From Sphingomonas faeni (lineage in GTDB: Bacteria; Pseudomonadota; Alphaproteobacteria; Sphingomonadales; Sphingomonadaceae): a DNA stretch of 64,000 nt. The DNA is taken from NCBI RefSeq assembly GCF_024273235.1, contig NZ_JANBVH010000006.1:1-64000 (forward strand), in the 5' to 3' direction. The notes under the pieces are model-generated. The model saw only the letters and a program-made list of their open reading frames with translations, was not told the DNA's origin and did not search any database. Made by a program: the position numbers and the translations under genes. Of this stretch, positions 8,622 through 16,236 are shown piece after piece (within the stretch, counting starts at the first letter, position 1; each line of letters begins with the position of its first letter).

Positions 8622-8944
8622 GGAATTCGGATGCTTGCACCCTATCCCAGGCCGACCATCCTAAGCCCACCACGCCTCCAGCATTCGCCCGTACAGGCCC
8701 GTCCAAATCGAAGGATCGTCGAGCAACGCGCCACCAGATCCTCCAAGGTTCGAGGTCGAAGGCATCAACGCCCCCCGCGCTTCGTCCGCTTCCTCATCCG
8801 CGTCACGGCAAACGCTATGCCCCCGCCGTCATCCGCCGTCCTGAAACGACGCGATCGCAGTAACCCCGTCCAACGACCCGACTTTCGTGCTGTCGGCCAC
8901 CGGAACAACAGGCATAGGCAAGCGGATGCAACGCGGGCCCAATT
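8622..8944. other. non-coding stretch, nothing recognised
   Basis: About 320 bases between the inverted repeat and the LysR gene hold no frame with convincing codon use. On the minus strand a short stretch reading CIRLP recalls the L,D-transpeptidase motif, but it lacks the rest of that domain. A decayed gene remnant is possible and cannot be shown. Confidence 0.4.
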
Positions 8945-9853
8945 TCAGTCGATCCGCAGACCGTCCGCCAGCGCCTCGACGAACGCGTCGACCTTGGGGT
9001 TGAGCTGGCGACTTCGCGGCCAGACGAGGTGCAGCGGCAGTCCCGCAGTCGCGTGCCCGGGCAATATCTCGACCAGCTCGCCGCGGCGGAGTTCGTCCCG
9101 GATCAGCCATGTCGCGAGCTGGGCGATACCGAACCCGGCCCGGATCGCGCCGACCTGCGCCTCGGCGCTGCCCAGGGTCATCCGGCCGGTCATCGTCCGC
9201 TGCTCGACGGTGCCGCCGTCATAGCCGAAGCGCCAGTCGATCGTGCTGCCGTCCCCGCGACCGTACAGGATGCAGTCGTGCTCGGCGAGCGCCTCGACCG
9301 ACATGGGCGTACCACAGCGCGCGAGATAGGCGGGTGCGGCGCAGAAGACGAGGTGCTCGTGACCGAGCGCGCGGCGTCCTAGGCCGTTACCGCCGACGTC
9401 CGACGCGCTGATCCGGACGGCGACGTCGACGCCTTCCTCGATCAGATCGACGAACCGGTCGTTGAAGCTGATCTCCGGGCGAAGGTTCGGGTGGCGGCGG
9501 CAGAAATCCAGCAGCACCGGCATCACCTGGATTCGCCCGAACGCGACCGGCACGTTGATCTTCAACCGGCCGACGGGCTCGGTCTTGTGCGCGGCGAGCA
9601 CCGCCTCCGCGTCGCCCAGCTCGGCCAGCACGCGCACGCAGGTGGAATAGAACGCCGCGCCCTGGTCGGTGAGCGCAAGCCGGCGCGTGGTCCGCTCGAA
9701 CAGCCGGCTGCCGAGCCGCGCCTCGAGCCGGGCGACGCCCTTGCTGATCGCCGAACTGGTCAGGTTCAGGCGTTCCGCGGCGGCGGTGAAGCTACCGGTA
9801 TCGGCGGAGACGACGAACGCCTCGATGCCCTTCAGGCGTTCGGATGGGATCAT
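8945..9853 (-). CDS. LysR family transcriptional regulator
   Basis: A 302-residue LysR-type regulator. The winged helix-turn-helix is at about 1-62, with SFTAAAERLNLTSSAISKGV and RLFERTTRRLALT. The effector-binding domain spans about 90-295. It diverges from the MFS gene at 9960, and the 106-bp gap contains an 18-bp imperfect palindrome suited to a LysR tetramer. It is the likely regulator of the MFS, monooxygenase and EthD genes (inference from layout). Inducer unknown. Confidence 0.92.
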   Translation of the reverse strand: MIPSERLKGIEAFVVSADTGSFTAAAERLNLTSSAISKGVARLEARLGSRLFERTTRRLALTDQGAAFYSTCVRVLAELGDAEAVLAAHKTEPVGRLKINVPVAFGRIQVMPVLLDFCRRHPNLRPEISFNDRFVDLIEEGVDVAVRISASDVGGNGLGRRALGHEHLVFCAAPAYLARCGTPMSVEALAEHDCILYGRGDGSTIDWRFGYDGGTVEQRTMTGRMTLGSAEAQVGAIRAGFGIAQLATWLIRDELRRGELVEILPGHATAGLPLHLVWPRSRQLNPKVDAFVEALADGLRID

Positions 9854-9888
9854 GCGGTAAGCGTATTGCGGAATATCCGTCGCGACAA

Positions 9889-9906
9889 TGCGGAATTAAT
9901 GCCGCA
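9889..9906. promoter_or_regulatory. LysR-type palindromic site candidate
   Basis: TGCGGAATTAATGCCGCA is an 18-bp palindrome with one mismatched pair around ATTAAT. It lies 36 bp from the LysR start and 54 bp from the MFS start. A second smaller symmetry, CGGAATATCCG at 9869-9879, lies beside it. LysR proteins usually bind a recognition palindrome plus an adjacent activation half in such divergent regions. Confidence 0.5.
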
Positions 9907-9959
9907 AGCGTGAATTTCGATCGCTCTTATGTAGGCGAGCTTCAACAGGAGTTCCGCCG

Positions 9960-11168
9960 ATGCCCGTTTCCGTCCAGCACCCACCCACCCGATCGATGGA
10001 GGCCACCGCGCCGGGCAATGGCCTGGCCGTCCTGTTGCTGGCGGTATCCGCGTTCGTGATCGTCACGACCGAATTCATCATCGTCGGCCTGTTGCCCAGC
10101 CTGTCGCGCGATCTCGGGATCTCGATCTCCGCCGCGGGACAACTGGTGACGCTGTTCGCCTTCACGGTGATGCTGTTCGGTCCGGTCCTGACCGCGATGC
10201 TCTCGCATTTCGAGCGCAAGCGGTTGTTCGTCGTGATCCTGCTGATCTTCGCCGCGTCCAATGCGCTGGCGGCTGCCGCGCCCGATATTTGGGTGCTGGG
10301 GCTCGGGCGCTTCCTGCCCGCGCTAGCGCTGCCGGTATTCTGGGGCACCGCGAGCGAGACCGCAGGCGAGCTGGCCGGACCCGAAAAGGCCGGCAAGGCG
10401 GTCGCCAACGTCTATCTCGGCATTTCCGGAGCAATGGTGTTCGGCATTCCGCTCGGCACGCTCGCGTCGAACGCGTTCGGCTGGCGCGGGACGTTCTGGG
10501 GGCTGTCCGGCTTGTCGCTGGTGATGGCGGTGCTGCTGCTCGCGGTCATGCCGACGCTCGCACGGCCGAAGCGCGTCCGCCTCGCGGACCAAGCCCGCAT
10601 CCTCAAGGATCCGTTCTTCCTCGGCAACGTCGTGCTGTCGGTGGTCGTGTTCACCGCGATGTTCACCGCCTACACCTATCTCGCCGACACGCTCGAGCAC
10701 ATCGCGCTGATCTCGGTGGGTCAGGTCGGCTGGTGGCTGATGGGCTTCGGGGTCGTCGGTCTCGCGGGTAATTGGCTGGGCGGGTATTTCGTCGCGCGCA
10801 ATCCGCTGAACGTGACGCTGATCGCGCTGCTGGTGCTCGCCCTCGGCATCGCCGCGACCACGCCGCTGGCGCTCCATCACGGCTGGCTGGTCGTCGCGCT
10901 GGCGGTCTGGGGTCTCGCCAACACCGCGCTGTATCCGATCTGCCAGGTGCGCGTGATGCAGTCGGCGACGCATGCGCAGGCGCTTGCGGGCACGCTCAAC
11001 GTCTCGATGGCGAATGCGGGGATCGGCCTCGGCGCGGTGATCGGCGGCGCGGTGATCCAGCATTGGGGGCTCGCCACGATCGGCTACGTCGCCGCCTTTA
11101 TCGCGCTGGTCGGCGCGTCGATGATCCCGTTCGTCGCGCGCCTGAAAGCGAAGGGGGCGGACGCATGA
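9960..11168 (+). CDS. MFS transporter, AraJ/sugar-efflux type
   Basis: A 402-residue inner-membrane protein with 12 predicted hydrophobic segments, beginning after a short cytosolic N-terminus. Residues about 20-45 form helix 1, and the conserved loop after helix 2 reads SHFERKRLF. Features match drug:H+ antiporter-1 family exporters such as AraJ, SotB and YdhP. It is first in a run with the flavin monooxygenase gene, overlapping it by 4 bp (ATGA at 11165), and an EthD-domain gene follows 64 bp later. The setting suggests export or tolerance of the compound that the downstream enzymes oxidise, but no substrate can be named. Confidence 0.88.
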   Translation: MPVSVQHPPTRSMEATAPGNGLAVLLLAVSAFVIVTTEFIIVGLLPSLSRDLGISISAAGQLVTLFAFTVMLFGPVLTAMLSHFERKRLFVVILLIFAASNALAAAAPDIWVLGLGRFLPALALPVFWGTASETAGELAGPEKAGKAVANVYLGISGAMVFGIPLGTLASNAFGWRGTFWGLSGLSLVMAVLLLAVMPTLARPKRVRLADQARILKDPFFLGNVVLSVVVFTAMFTAYTYLADTLEHIALISVGQVGWWLMGFGVVGLAGNWLGGYFVARNPLNVTLIALLVLALGIAATTPLALHHGWLVVALAVWGLANTALYPICQVRVMQSATHAQALAGTLNVSMANAGIGLGAVIGGAVIQHWGLATIGYVAAFIALVGASMIPFVARLKAKGADA

Positions 11169-12157
11169 CCGCGCAGACTGCCATCGCCCCCGATCTGGCC
11201 GGGCACCCTGCCTATGCGCGGGTGTTCCAGCCGGGGCAGCTGACGATCGGCTTCATCGCCCCGCTGGAGGGATATCCGACCGCACCCTGGCCGACGCTGG
11301 CGGGGCATGAGGAGATGGTCGCTTTGGTCGATGCGGCCGGGTTCGCCGCGATCTGGCTGCGCGACGTGCCGTTCTACGATCCCGGTTTCGGCGACGTCGG
11401 CCAGATCATCGATCCGATGGTGTATGCGGGCTGGCTTGCCGGCAAGACGCGCAACGTCGCGATCGGCACCGCCGGCATCGTCCTGCCACTGCGCGATTCG
11501 CTGGCGGTCGCCAAGCAGGCGACGAGCATCGACCAGCTGTCCGGCGGGCGCTTCCTGCTCGGCCTGTCGACCGGCGATCGTCCGTCCGAGTTCAAGGCGT
11601 TCGGTCGCGATATCGATACACGCGCCGAGCGGTACCGCGATGCGCTGGCGATCATCAAGGCGTCGACCGAACAGGCGTTCGCGACGCATCGCTCGACGCA
11701 GCACGGCGAACTCGACGGCTCGCTCGACCTGATACCCAAGCCGGTCGGTCCGCGACTGCCGATCCTGGCAATCGGCCGGGCCGGGCAGACGCTCGACTGG
11801 ATCGGGGAGAATGCCGACGGCTGGATCTGGCATCTGAGCGATCCCGCGCGCCTACCCGATGTGATTTCCCGGTGGCGGCAGGCGACCGCGACACAGGCGT
11901 TCAAGCCCTATGGCTATGGCGCGATGTTCGATCTGCTCGCGGACCCGACCGCGCCGCTGCAGTTCGCGCGCGGCGGCATCCGCAGCGGCCGCAACGCGCT
12001 GATCGAGATGTGGAAACGCCAGCGGGACGAGGGCGTGAACCATGTCGCGCTCAATCCCAAGCCGTTGCAGCGGCCGTTCGCGGAGGTCGCCGACGAACTC
12101 GCAACGCATGTCCTGCCGCATTTCCCGACGATCGTCCCGCCGCGCGGGCAAGCCTGA
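11165..12157 (+). CDS. LLM class flavin-dependent oxidoreductase
   Basis: A 330-residue luciferase-like monooxygenase with a TIM-barrel fold. GFAAIWLRDVPFYDPGFGD near residues 58-76 and the central LSGGRFLLGLSTGD segment are typical of the family, and the C-terminal half keeps GENADGWIWHL. Such enzymes use reduced FMN or F420 to oxygenate or oxidise small molecules. The start ATG overlaps the MFS stop (ATGA), giving translational coupling. Together with the EthD protein it suggests a small catabolic or detoxification module under the divergent LysR regulator; the substrate is unknown. Confidence 0.9.
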   Translation: MTAQTAIAPDLAGHPAYARVFQPGQLTIGFIAPLEGYPTAPWPTLAGHEEMVALVDAAGFAAIWLRDVPFYDPGFGDVGQIIDPMVYAGWLAGKTRNVAIGTAGIVLPLRDSLAVAKQATSIDQLSGGRFLLGLSTGDRPSEFKAFGRDIDTRAERYRDALAIIKASTEQAFATHRSTQHGELDGSLDLIPKPVGPRLPILAIGRAGQTLDWIGENADGWIWHLSDPARLPDVISRWRQATATQAFKPYGYGAMFDLLADPTAPLQFARGGIRSGRNALIEMWKRQRDEGVNHVALNPKPLQRPFAEVADELATHVLPHFPTIVPPRGQA

Positions 12158-12221
12158 ACCCCGCTTTCCTGAACATAGCCCCGGCTTCGGCCGTTACCGA
12201 CACGCATCCAAGGATCATCCC

Positions 12222-13136
12222 ATGACCAAGATCGCGATCACCGACGACTATGCGGAACGCGACGCCAGCATCGCGATCAATTCCTACACCACCGTCCTGC
12301 GTCGCCCGAGCGTCCCGCACGCGGTGTTCGCGACCTATTGGCGCGACGTCCACGGGCCGCTCTGCTCGCGCATTCCAGGGCTCGGCTGGTACGTTCAGAA
12401 CCACTTCAACCGCGAGCAGGACGCGCATCTCTGGCCCGCGATCGACGGCATCGCACCGTTCGACGACTATGTGCTCGACGGCGGCGTGGAGATCGGCTTC
12501 GCGACGCAGGCCGACCAGGATGCGTTCAACGATGCGTGCCCGATCCTGTTCGCCGACGAACAGAACATGTTCGCGGCGACGATCGCCTATGCCTTGCCAA
12601 CGGGCTCGACCACGCTCGTCGATCGCGTCGCGGACCCGATCCCGAACGAGGATGACGGGCTCGACCGGATCCACGTCCATTTCGGCGCGGGGGAAACCGA
12701 CCCCGCCGACTTCGCGAAGTTCATGCGGGGGTTCGCTGAGACGCTGGCCGGCGATCCGGCGGTGCTCAAGGTCCGGCTCCACCAGCCCGACCGCTACGAC
12801 AACGCCAACCCCGCACCGCCAGCGCCGAACGTCGGCCACGAAGTACCGCCCGAACGCGCGCACGTCGCGATCCTCGAACTCGCCTTCGAGACGCCGATGA
12901 CCCGTCGCCAGTTCTTCGCATCGGAACTGTTCCAGAGCACGATCGAGGATCAGAAGGCACATGTCGGCCATGTCGCGGCGTTCGCCGTCAGCGGCGTCTA
13001 CACCTATGTCCGCGACAAGACGCTGACGACCGCCGGCCTGCGCGGCAGCCGTCCGGCGCAGCTGATCGAACGCCTCGGTGCCGCCAACCAGATCGCGCCC
13101 GACGCCCGGAAACTGCTGTTCACCGGCGCGCTCTGA
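12222..13136 (+). CDS. EthD domain-containing protein (tandem ferredoxin-like fold)
   Basis: A 304-residue protein with an EthD-type dimeric alpha/beta-barrel signature in the first half: ATYWRDVHGPLCSRIPGL at about 34-51, then QNHFNREQD. The second half (from about 145, DRIHVHFGAGE) looks like a diverged second copy, so one chain may form the usual two-domain barrel. EthD proteins take part in ether and aromatic degradation and in polyketide-type cyclisation, often without a known mechanism. It follows the flavin monooxygenase by 64 bp. It has no signal peptide and is probably cytosolic. Confidence 0.78.
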   Translation: MTKIAITDDYAERDASIAINSYTTVLRRPSVPHAVFATYWRDVHGPLCSRIPGLGWYVQNHFNREQDAHLWPAIDGIAPFDDYVLDGGVEIGFATQADQDAFNDACPILFADEQNMFAATIAYALPTGSTTLVDRVADPIPNEDDGLDRIHVHFGAGETDPADFAKFMRGFAETLAGDPAVLKVRLHQPDRYDNANPAPPAPNVGHEVPPERAHVAILELAFETPMTRRQFFASELFQSTIEDQKAHVGHVAAFAVSGVYTYVRDKTLTTAGLRGSRPAQLIERLGAANQIAPDARKLLFTGAL

Positions 13137-13272
13137 TCGTCCGGTAGATCGGAGCGAACTCGACAGGGCGCGTTCGTCGCGCGCTTCGGCTATAGCCGCG
13201 TTGAGAAGGCCTCGCTGCGTCTGGCAACACTGCCTGGCACGGCGAGGTCTTGGCGGTCCCGGTCGCGCTTGC

Positions 13273-13296
13273 CACGCACGCACGCACGCACGCACG
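13273..13296. repeat. tetranucleotide repeat (CACG)6 in the ndh leader
   Basis: Six perfect copies of CACG end 45 bp before the ATG of the NADH dehydrogenase gene. Perfect tetranucleotide tracts can change length by slipped-strand mispairing. This one lies outside the coding sequence, so variation would alter promoter or leader spacing rather than frame. Confidence 0.85.
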
Positions 13297-13341
13297 ACCG
13301 GCCGGCGGGTTCGCTGGCCGCATTTCGCAAGGTATCGCATC

Positions 13342-14658
13342 ATGACCGGCAACAAGATCCAGATCGTCATCGTCGGCGGCGGTGCGGCGGGGCTCGAACT
13401 CGCGACCCGGCTCGGCGCACGCTACGGGCGCAAGCGGCATGACATCATCGTCGTCGATCGCAACCGCACGCACATCTGGAAGCCGTTGCTGCACGAGGTC
13501 GCGACCGGCTCGCTCGACGCCAACATGGACGAGGTCGGCTATCGCAGCCATTGCCACCGCTGGGGCTATCGCTTCTTCTATGGCGCGCTGGCCGCGATCG
13601 ACCGCACCGCGCGGCAGGTCCATCTCGCGCCGGTGCTCGACGAGGATGGCCGCGAGGTGATCGCCGCGCACGCGATCCGCTACGATTACCTGGTGCTGGC
13701 CTACGGCTCGGTGACCAATGATTTCGGCACGCCCGGCGTCGCGGAGCACTGCACCTTCCTCGACAGCCGTGCGCAGGCCGACCGGTTCCGCGATCGCCTG
13801 CTCGACCAGTGCCTCCGCGTGTCGCGCACCATGACCACCGATCCCGCCAGCAACGCGCGCGTCCGCGTCGCGATCGTCGGCGGCGGCGCGACCGGCGTCG
13901 AACTCTCCGCTGAACTCTTCAACGCCGCCGCCGCACTCGGCTATTACGGCCTGGAGGTGTTCGACGGCAGCCGCCTCGACGTGACGCTGATCGAGGCGGG
14001 GCCGCGCATCCTGCCGGCGCTCCCCGAGCGGCTGGCGGCGGCGGCGCAGCGCGAACTCGAGGTGCTCGGGGTGCGCGTTCTCACCGACACGCCCGTCACG
14101 GCATCGGATCGCACCGGCATGACGACCGGCAAGGGCGACCGGATCGACGCCGATCTCCAGGTCTGGGCGGCGGGCGTGAAGGCGGCGGCGATTCCCGGCG
14201 GGCTCGATGGCCTCGAACTGTCGCGCGGTGGCCAGATCGTCGTGACCCCGACCCTCCAGACCGCGATTGACGACCGGGTCTTCGCGATGGGCGATTGCGC
14301 GTCGTGCGTGCTGCCCGGTCGCGATCGTCCCGTGCCGCCACGCGCACAGGCCGCGCACCAGATGGCGTCGGCGGTGTTCGACAATCTCAACCGGATGATG
14401 GCCGACAAGCCGCCGCGCGCCTTCGTCTACAAGGATCACGGGTCGCTGGTGTCGCTCAGCCGGTTCTCGACGGTCGGTACGCTGATGGGCAACCTCGTCG
14501 GCGGCAAGCTGGCGGTCGAGGGGCGGCTCGCGCGGTTCGTGTACCTGTCGCTGTACCGGATGCATCTCGTCGCGATCCACGGCTGGCTCAAGGGCAGCGC
14601 GCTGATCGTCGTCGGCCACGTCAACAAGATCGTCCGGCCGCGGCTCAAGCTGCATTGA
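13342..14658 (+). CDS. ndh: type II NADH dehydrogenase (NDH-2)
   Basis: A 438-residue FAD-dependent pyridine nucleotide-disulfide oxidoreductase. The FAD Rossmann motif IVGGGAAGLELAT is at about 9-21, the NAD(P)H Rossmann motif VGGGATGVELSAEL near 180, and the C-terminal FAD motif VFAMGDCA near 315. The hydrophobic C-terminal portion (after about 390) fits membrane attachment. NDH-2 transfers electrons from NADH to quinone without pumping protons. The ATG at 13342 was chosen because the FAD motif begins right after it, although the frame is open 264 bases further upstream. Confidence 0.9.
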   Translation: MTGNKIQIVIVGGGAAGLELATRLGARYGRKRHDIIVVDRNRTHIWKPLLHEVATGSLDANMDEVGYRSHCHRWGYRFFYGALAAIDRTARQVHLAPVLDEDGREVIAAHAIRYDYLVLAYGSVTNDFGTPGVAEHCTFLDSRAQADRFRDRLLDQCLRVSRTMTTDPASNARVRVAIVGGGATGVELSAELFNAAAALGYYGLEVFDGSRLDVTLIEAGPRILPALPERLAAAAQRELEVLGVRVLTDTPVTASDRTGMTTGKGDRIDADLQVWAAGVKAAAIPGGLDGLELSRGGQIVVTPTLQTAIDDRVFAMGDCASCVLPGRDRPVPPRAQAAHQMASAVFDNLNRMMADKPPRAFVYKDHGSLVSLSRFSTVGTLMGNLVGGKLAVEGRLARFVYLSLYRMHLVAIHGWLKGSALIVVGHVNKIVRPRLKLH

Positions 14659-14691
14659 CGCGCGCGGGTCTTCGGAACGACGTGTAAACTC

Positions 14692-14787
14692 CGTCATCCC
14701 CGCGGAGGCGGGGACCCAGATGCTCAGTAGGTCGCGATTAGGTTGCGGGGTTTGCCAATGGGAGTTCCCGCCTGCGCAGGAATGACG
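14692..14787. repeat. dispersed palindromic repeat, CGTCAT...ATGACG family
   Basis: The element opens with CGTCATCCCCGC followed by a hairpin, contains GGGACCCAGA, and closes with GCGCAGGAATGACG. Its termini are inverted copies. It shares ends and internal CCCAG/CTGGG blocks with the element at 55241-55321 and more distantly 55826-55903. It fills most of the 290-bp gap before the next gene; a smaller 7-bp hairpin (14884-14904) lies nearer that gene's 3' end. Confidence 0.75.
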
Positions 14788-14948
14788 ATTGTACGTTTGA
14801 CGTGAATAAGTGCCGAGAGCTTCGGGGCAGGGGGCAGTCTGCTTGAGCCGCTGGCATGTCGACGCGGACCTGAACGACCGTCAGCCTTGTAAAAGGAACA
14901 AGGCCGTATCCAGTCCGGGTGACCCGGATGTTGCCACGCGCTCGGCCG

Positions 14949-15227
14949 TCACGAACCTGAGGTCTTGATTTCCGTGATCGCCTTATTCGACAGACCCCCG
15001 CTTTCCTCGCGCAGAAAGCGCAGGAGTTCGCCGATTTCCAGCGGTCCGAACTTCAGGTCGAGAGCATCCATGCGGATCGAAACCGACTTCTGCTGGTCTG
15101 CCGACAGCGCGGCAACGATATCGACGCACTCTTCCAGCGTTCCCTGGCCGACCACGTCCGACGTCGCGTCGCCAGCCGCTTCGTCGGCGTAGATCGTCGC
15201 CGGTTCACTCAAAGGATAGGTCGTCAT
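14949..15227 (-). CDS. small acidic protein of unknown function
   Basis: A 92-residue protein with no family recognised. It is acidic, with a predicted helical middle (LEECVDIVAALSADQQKSVS) and C-terminal half (GELLRFLREESGGLSNKAI); there is no signal peptide or membrane segment. The ATG at 15227 has AAGGA about nine bases upstream; the frame is open further upstream but without a better start. It stands between a repeat element and another small orphan gene on the opposite strand. Confidence 0.55.
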   Translation of the reverse strand: MTTYPLSEPATIYADEAAGDATSDVVGQGTLEECVDIVAALSADQQKSVSIRMDALDLKFGPLEIGELLRFLREESGGLSNKAITEIKTSGS

Positions 15228-15421
15228 ATATGGTCCTTGGCTGTCACCGTTGATGCGAGAACGTACCAACGTGGATATCGGGCACATCGATACCGATCCG
15301 TTGCGGCGTGGTCGCAAAACGTCCGCCAGCCTTCCGAACGCCAATGTCGGCGATGTCGACTGGTGGCGAGCGTATCGTAAAAACGGATGCCAACCGGTGA
15401 CGACGCGGCTATCGGAACGCG

Positions 15422-15685
15422 ATGGCGAGAAAGAAGCGCTACCTGACCGCGGTGATGCCCGACGGCTATGTGAAGACGATCGGTCCCACCGCCGCGCCGT
15501 TCACGCATTTCTGGCGCATCGTCGCCGTTCTCCAGAATGGGAAGACGGACGTTTTCTGGGGGCATTGCGCTTCGCACAAGGAAGCGATCGGCAAGCAGGC
15601 CGCAGCGGCCGAGGCCGCCAGGCAGCGCGGCTGGGCCAAATACGCCTTCGAAGTCGTCGAGTTGACCGAAGGCTCGGATACCTGA
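15422..15685 (+). CDS. small basic protein of unknown function
   Basis: An 87-residue protein, basic at the N-terminus (MARKKRYLTAVMPDGYVK), with a central aromatic segment HFWRIVAVLQNGKTDVFWG and an alanine-rich helix (KQAAAAEAARQRGWAKY). The pattern of hydrophobic and charged residues looks like real protein rather than an accidental frame, but no family is recognised. No good ribosome binding site is visible. It might be a small DNA- or RNA-associated protein; that is a guess from charge only. Confidence 0.5.
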   Translation: MARKKRYLTAVMPDGYVKTIGPTAAPFTHFWRIVAVLQNGKTDVFWGHCASHKEAIGKQAAAAEAARQRGWAKYAFEVVELTEGSDT

Positions 15686-15857
15686 TCGCCTGCACCCGCC
15701 GGAGCATGCCATCCGGCACCGAGCGGCACGCGTGACGATCGGCTCCAGCGGCGCGAAACGAGTGGACACGCAGCGCGCGTGAGAGCGGTCTCATAACGCT
15801 ACCGGTTCTGACATCCGTCGCACCTGATTCGCATGCCGCGAAGACTCGTTGCGATTC

Positions 15858-15886
15858 AAAAAAAAAAGGCCGGCGCGAGGCCAGCC
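15858..15886 (-). terminator. intrinsic terminator, minus strand
   Basis: On the minus strand GGCTGGC (15886-15880) pairs with GCCGGCC (15874-15868) over a CTCGC loop with one G-U pair, followed directly by ten T residues (15867-15858). This is the clearest Rho-independent terminator in the window, and no annotated gene lies directly upstream of it. Confidence 0.7.
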
Positions 15887-15916
15887 TGAGGATGAGGGTA
15901 TGCCGCAAAGGCACCA
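15858..15916 (-). ncRNA. possible small RNA ending in an intrinsic terminator
   Basis: Read on the minus strand, GGTGCCTTTGCGGCATACC (15915-15897) can form a hairpin, followed by a short linker with CCTCATCCTCAGG and then a GC-rich hairpin with ten T residues. A weak TATGCT box lies just upstream of 15916. Two hairpins, an accessible pyrimidine-rich linker and a strong terminator with no coding frame suggest an RNA of about 60 nt or somewhat longer. The 5' end is not determined, and it could simply be a terminator for a longer transcript. Confidence 0.32.
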
Positions 15917-16046
15917 CGTATTTAGCATAGCGTAATTGGTAATACAGACTAAAATCGGGGTATCTGCTCGGCGCCCGCACGCGATCCGATCGCTGACCAA
16001 AATTGGCCATGCCGAAAGGCTTTGACTTGGTCACCAACCTGCCTAA

Positions 16047-16060
16047 GGTACCGCTATCAA
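16047..16060. promoter_or_regulatory. LacI-like operator candidate upstream of the TonB receptor
   Basis: GGTACCGCTATCAA matches 13 of 14 bases of the site at 23310-23323 before manD. In reverse it reads TTGATAGCGGTACC, close to the LacI-family pattern with a central CG and to the xyl boxes known upstream of TonB receptors in Caulobacter and Xanthomonas. It sits 176 bp before the receptor start. The rest of 15686-16236 shows no gene apart from the small RNA candidate. Confidence 0.5.
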
Positions 16061-16236
16061 CGGCCTGCTTAAGACAGGCGTGATCGGGAGTCGGATGGTC
16101 TTGGCGCGTCATTTTTTTGCAAACACCATGCCGGGGCACCTCGTGCTTCTCGACGCCTGACGTCCGTCCGAACTCCCAACGACCAAAAAAAGCTTTCTCG
16201 CCGCAACGCTGGTGAGGTTCAGAGAGGATCCTGTTC

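Noticed and set aside
8829..8944. Fragment with CIRLP resembling the L,D-transpeptidase active site
   Set aside because: Only about five residues match, the catalytic SHGC part is absent, and no domain continues on either side.
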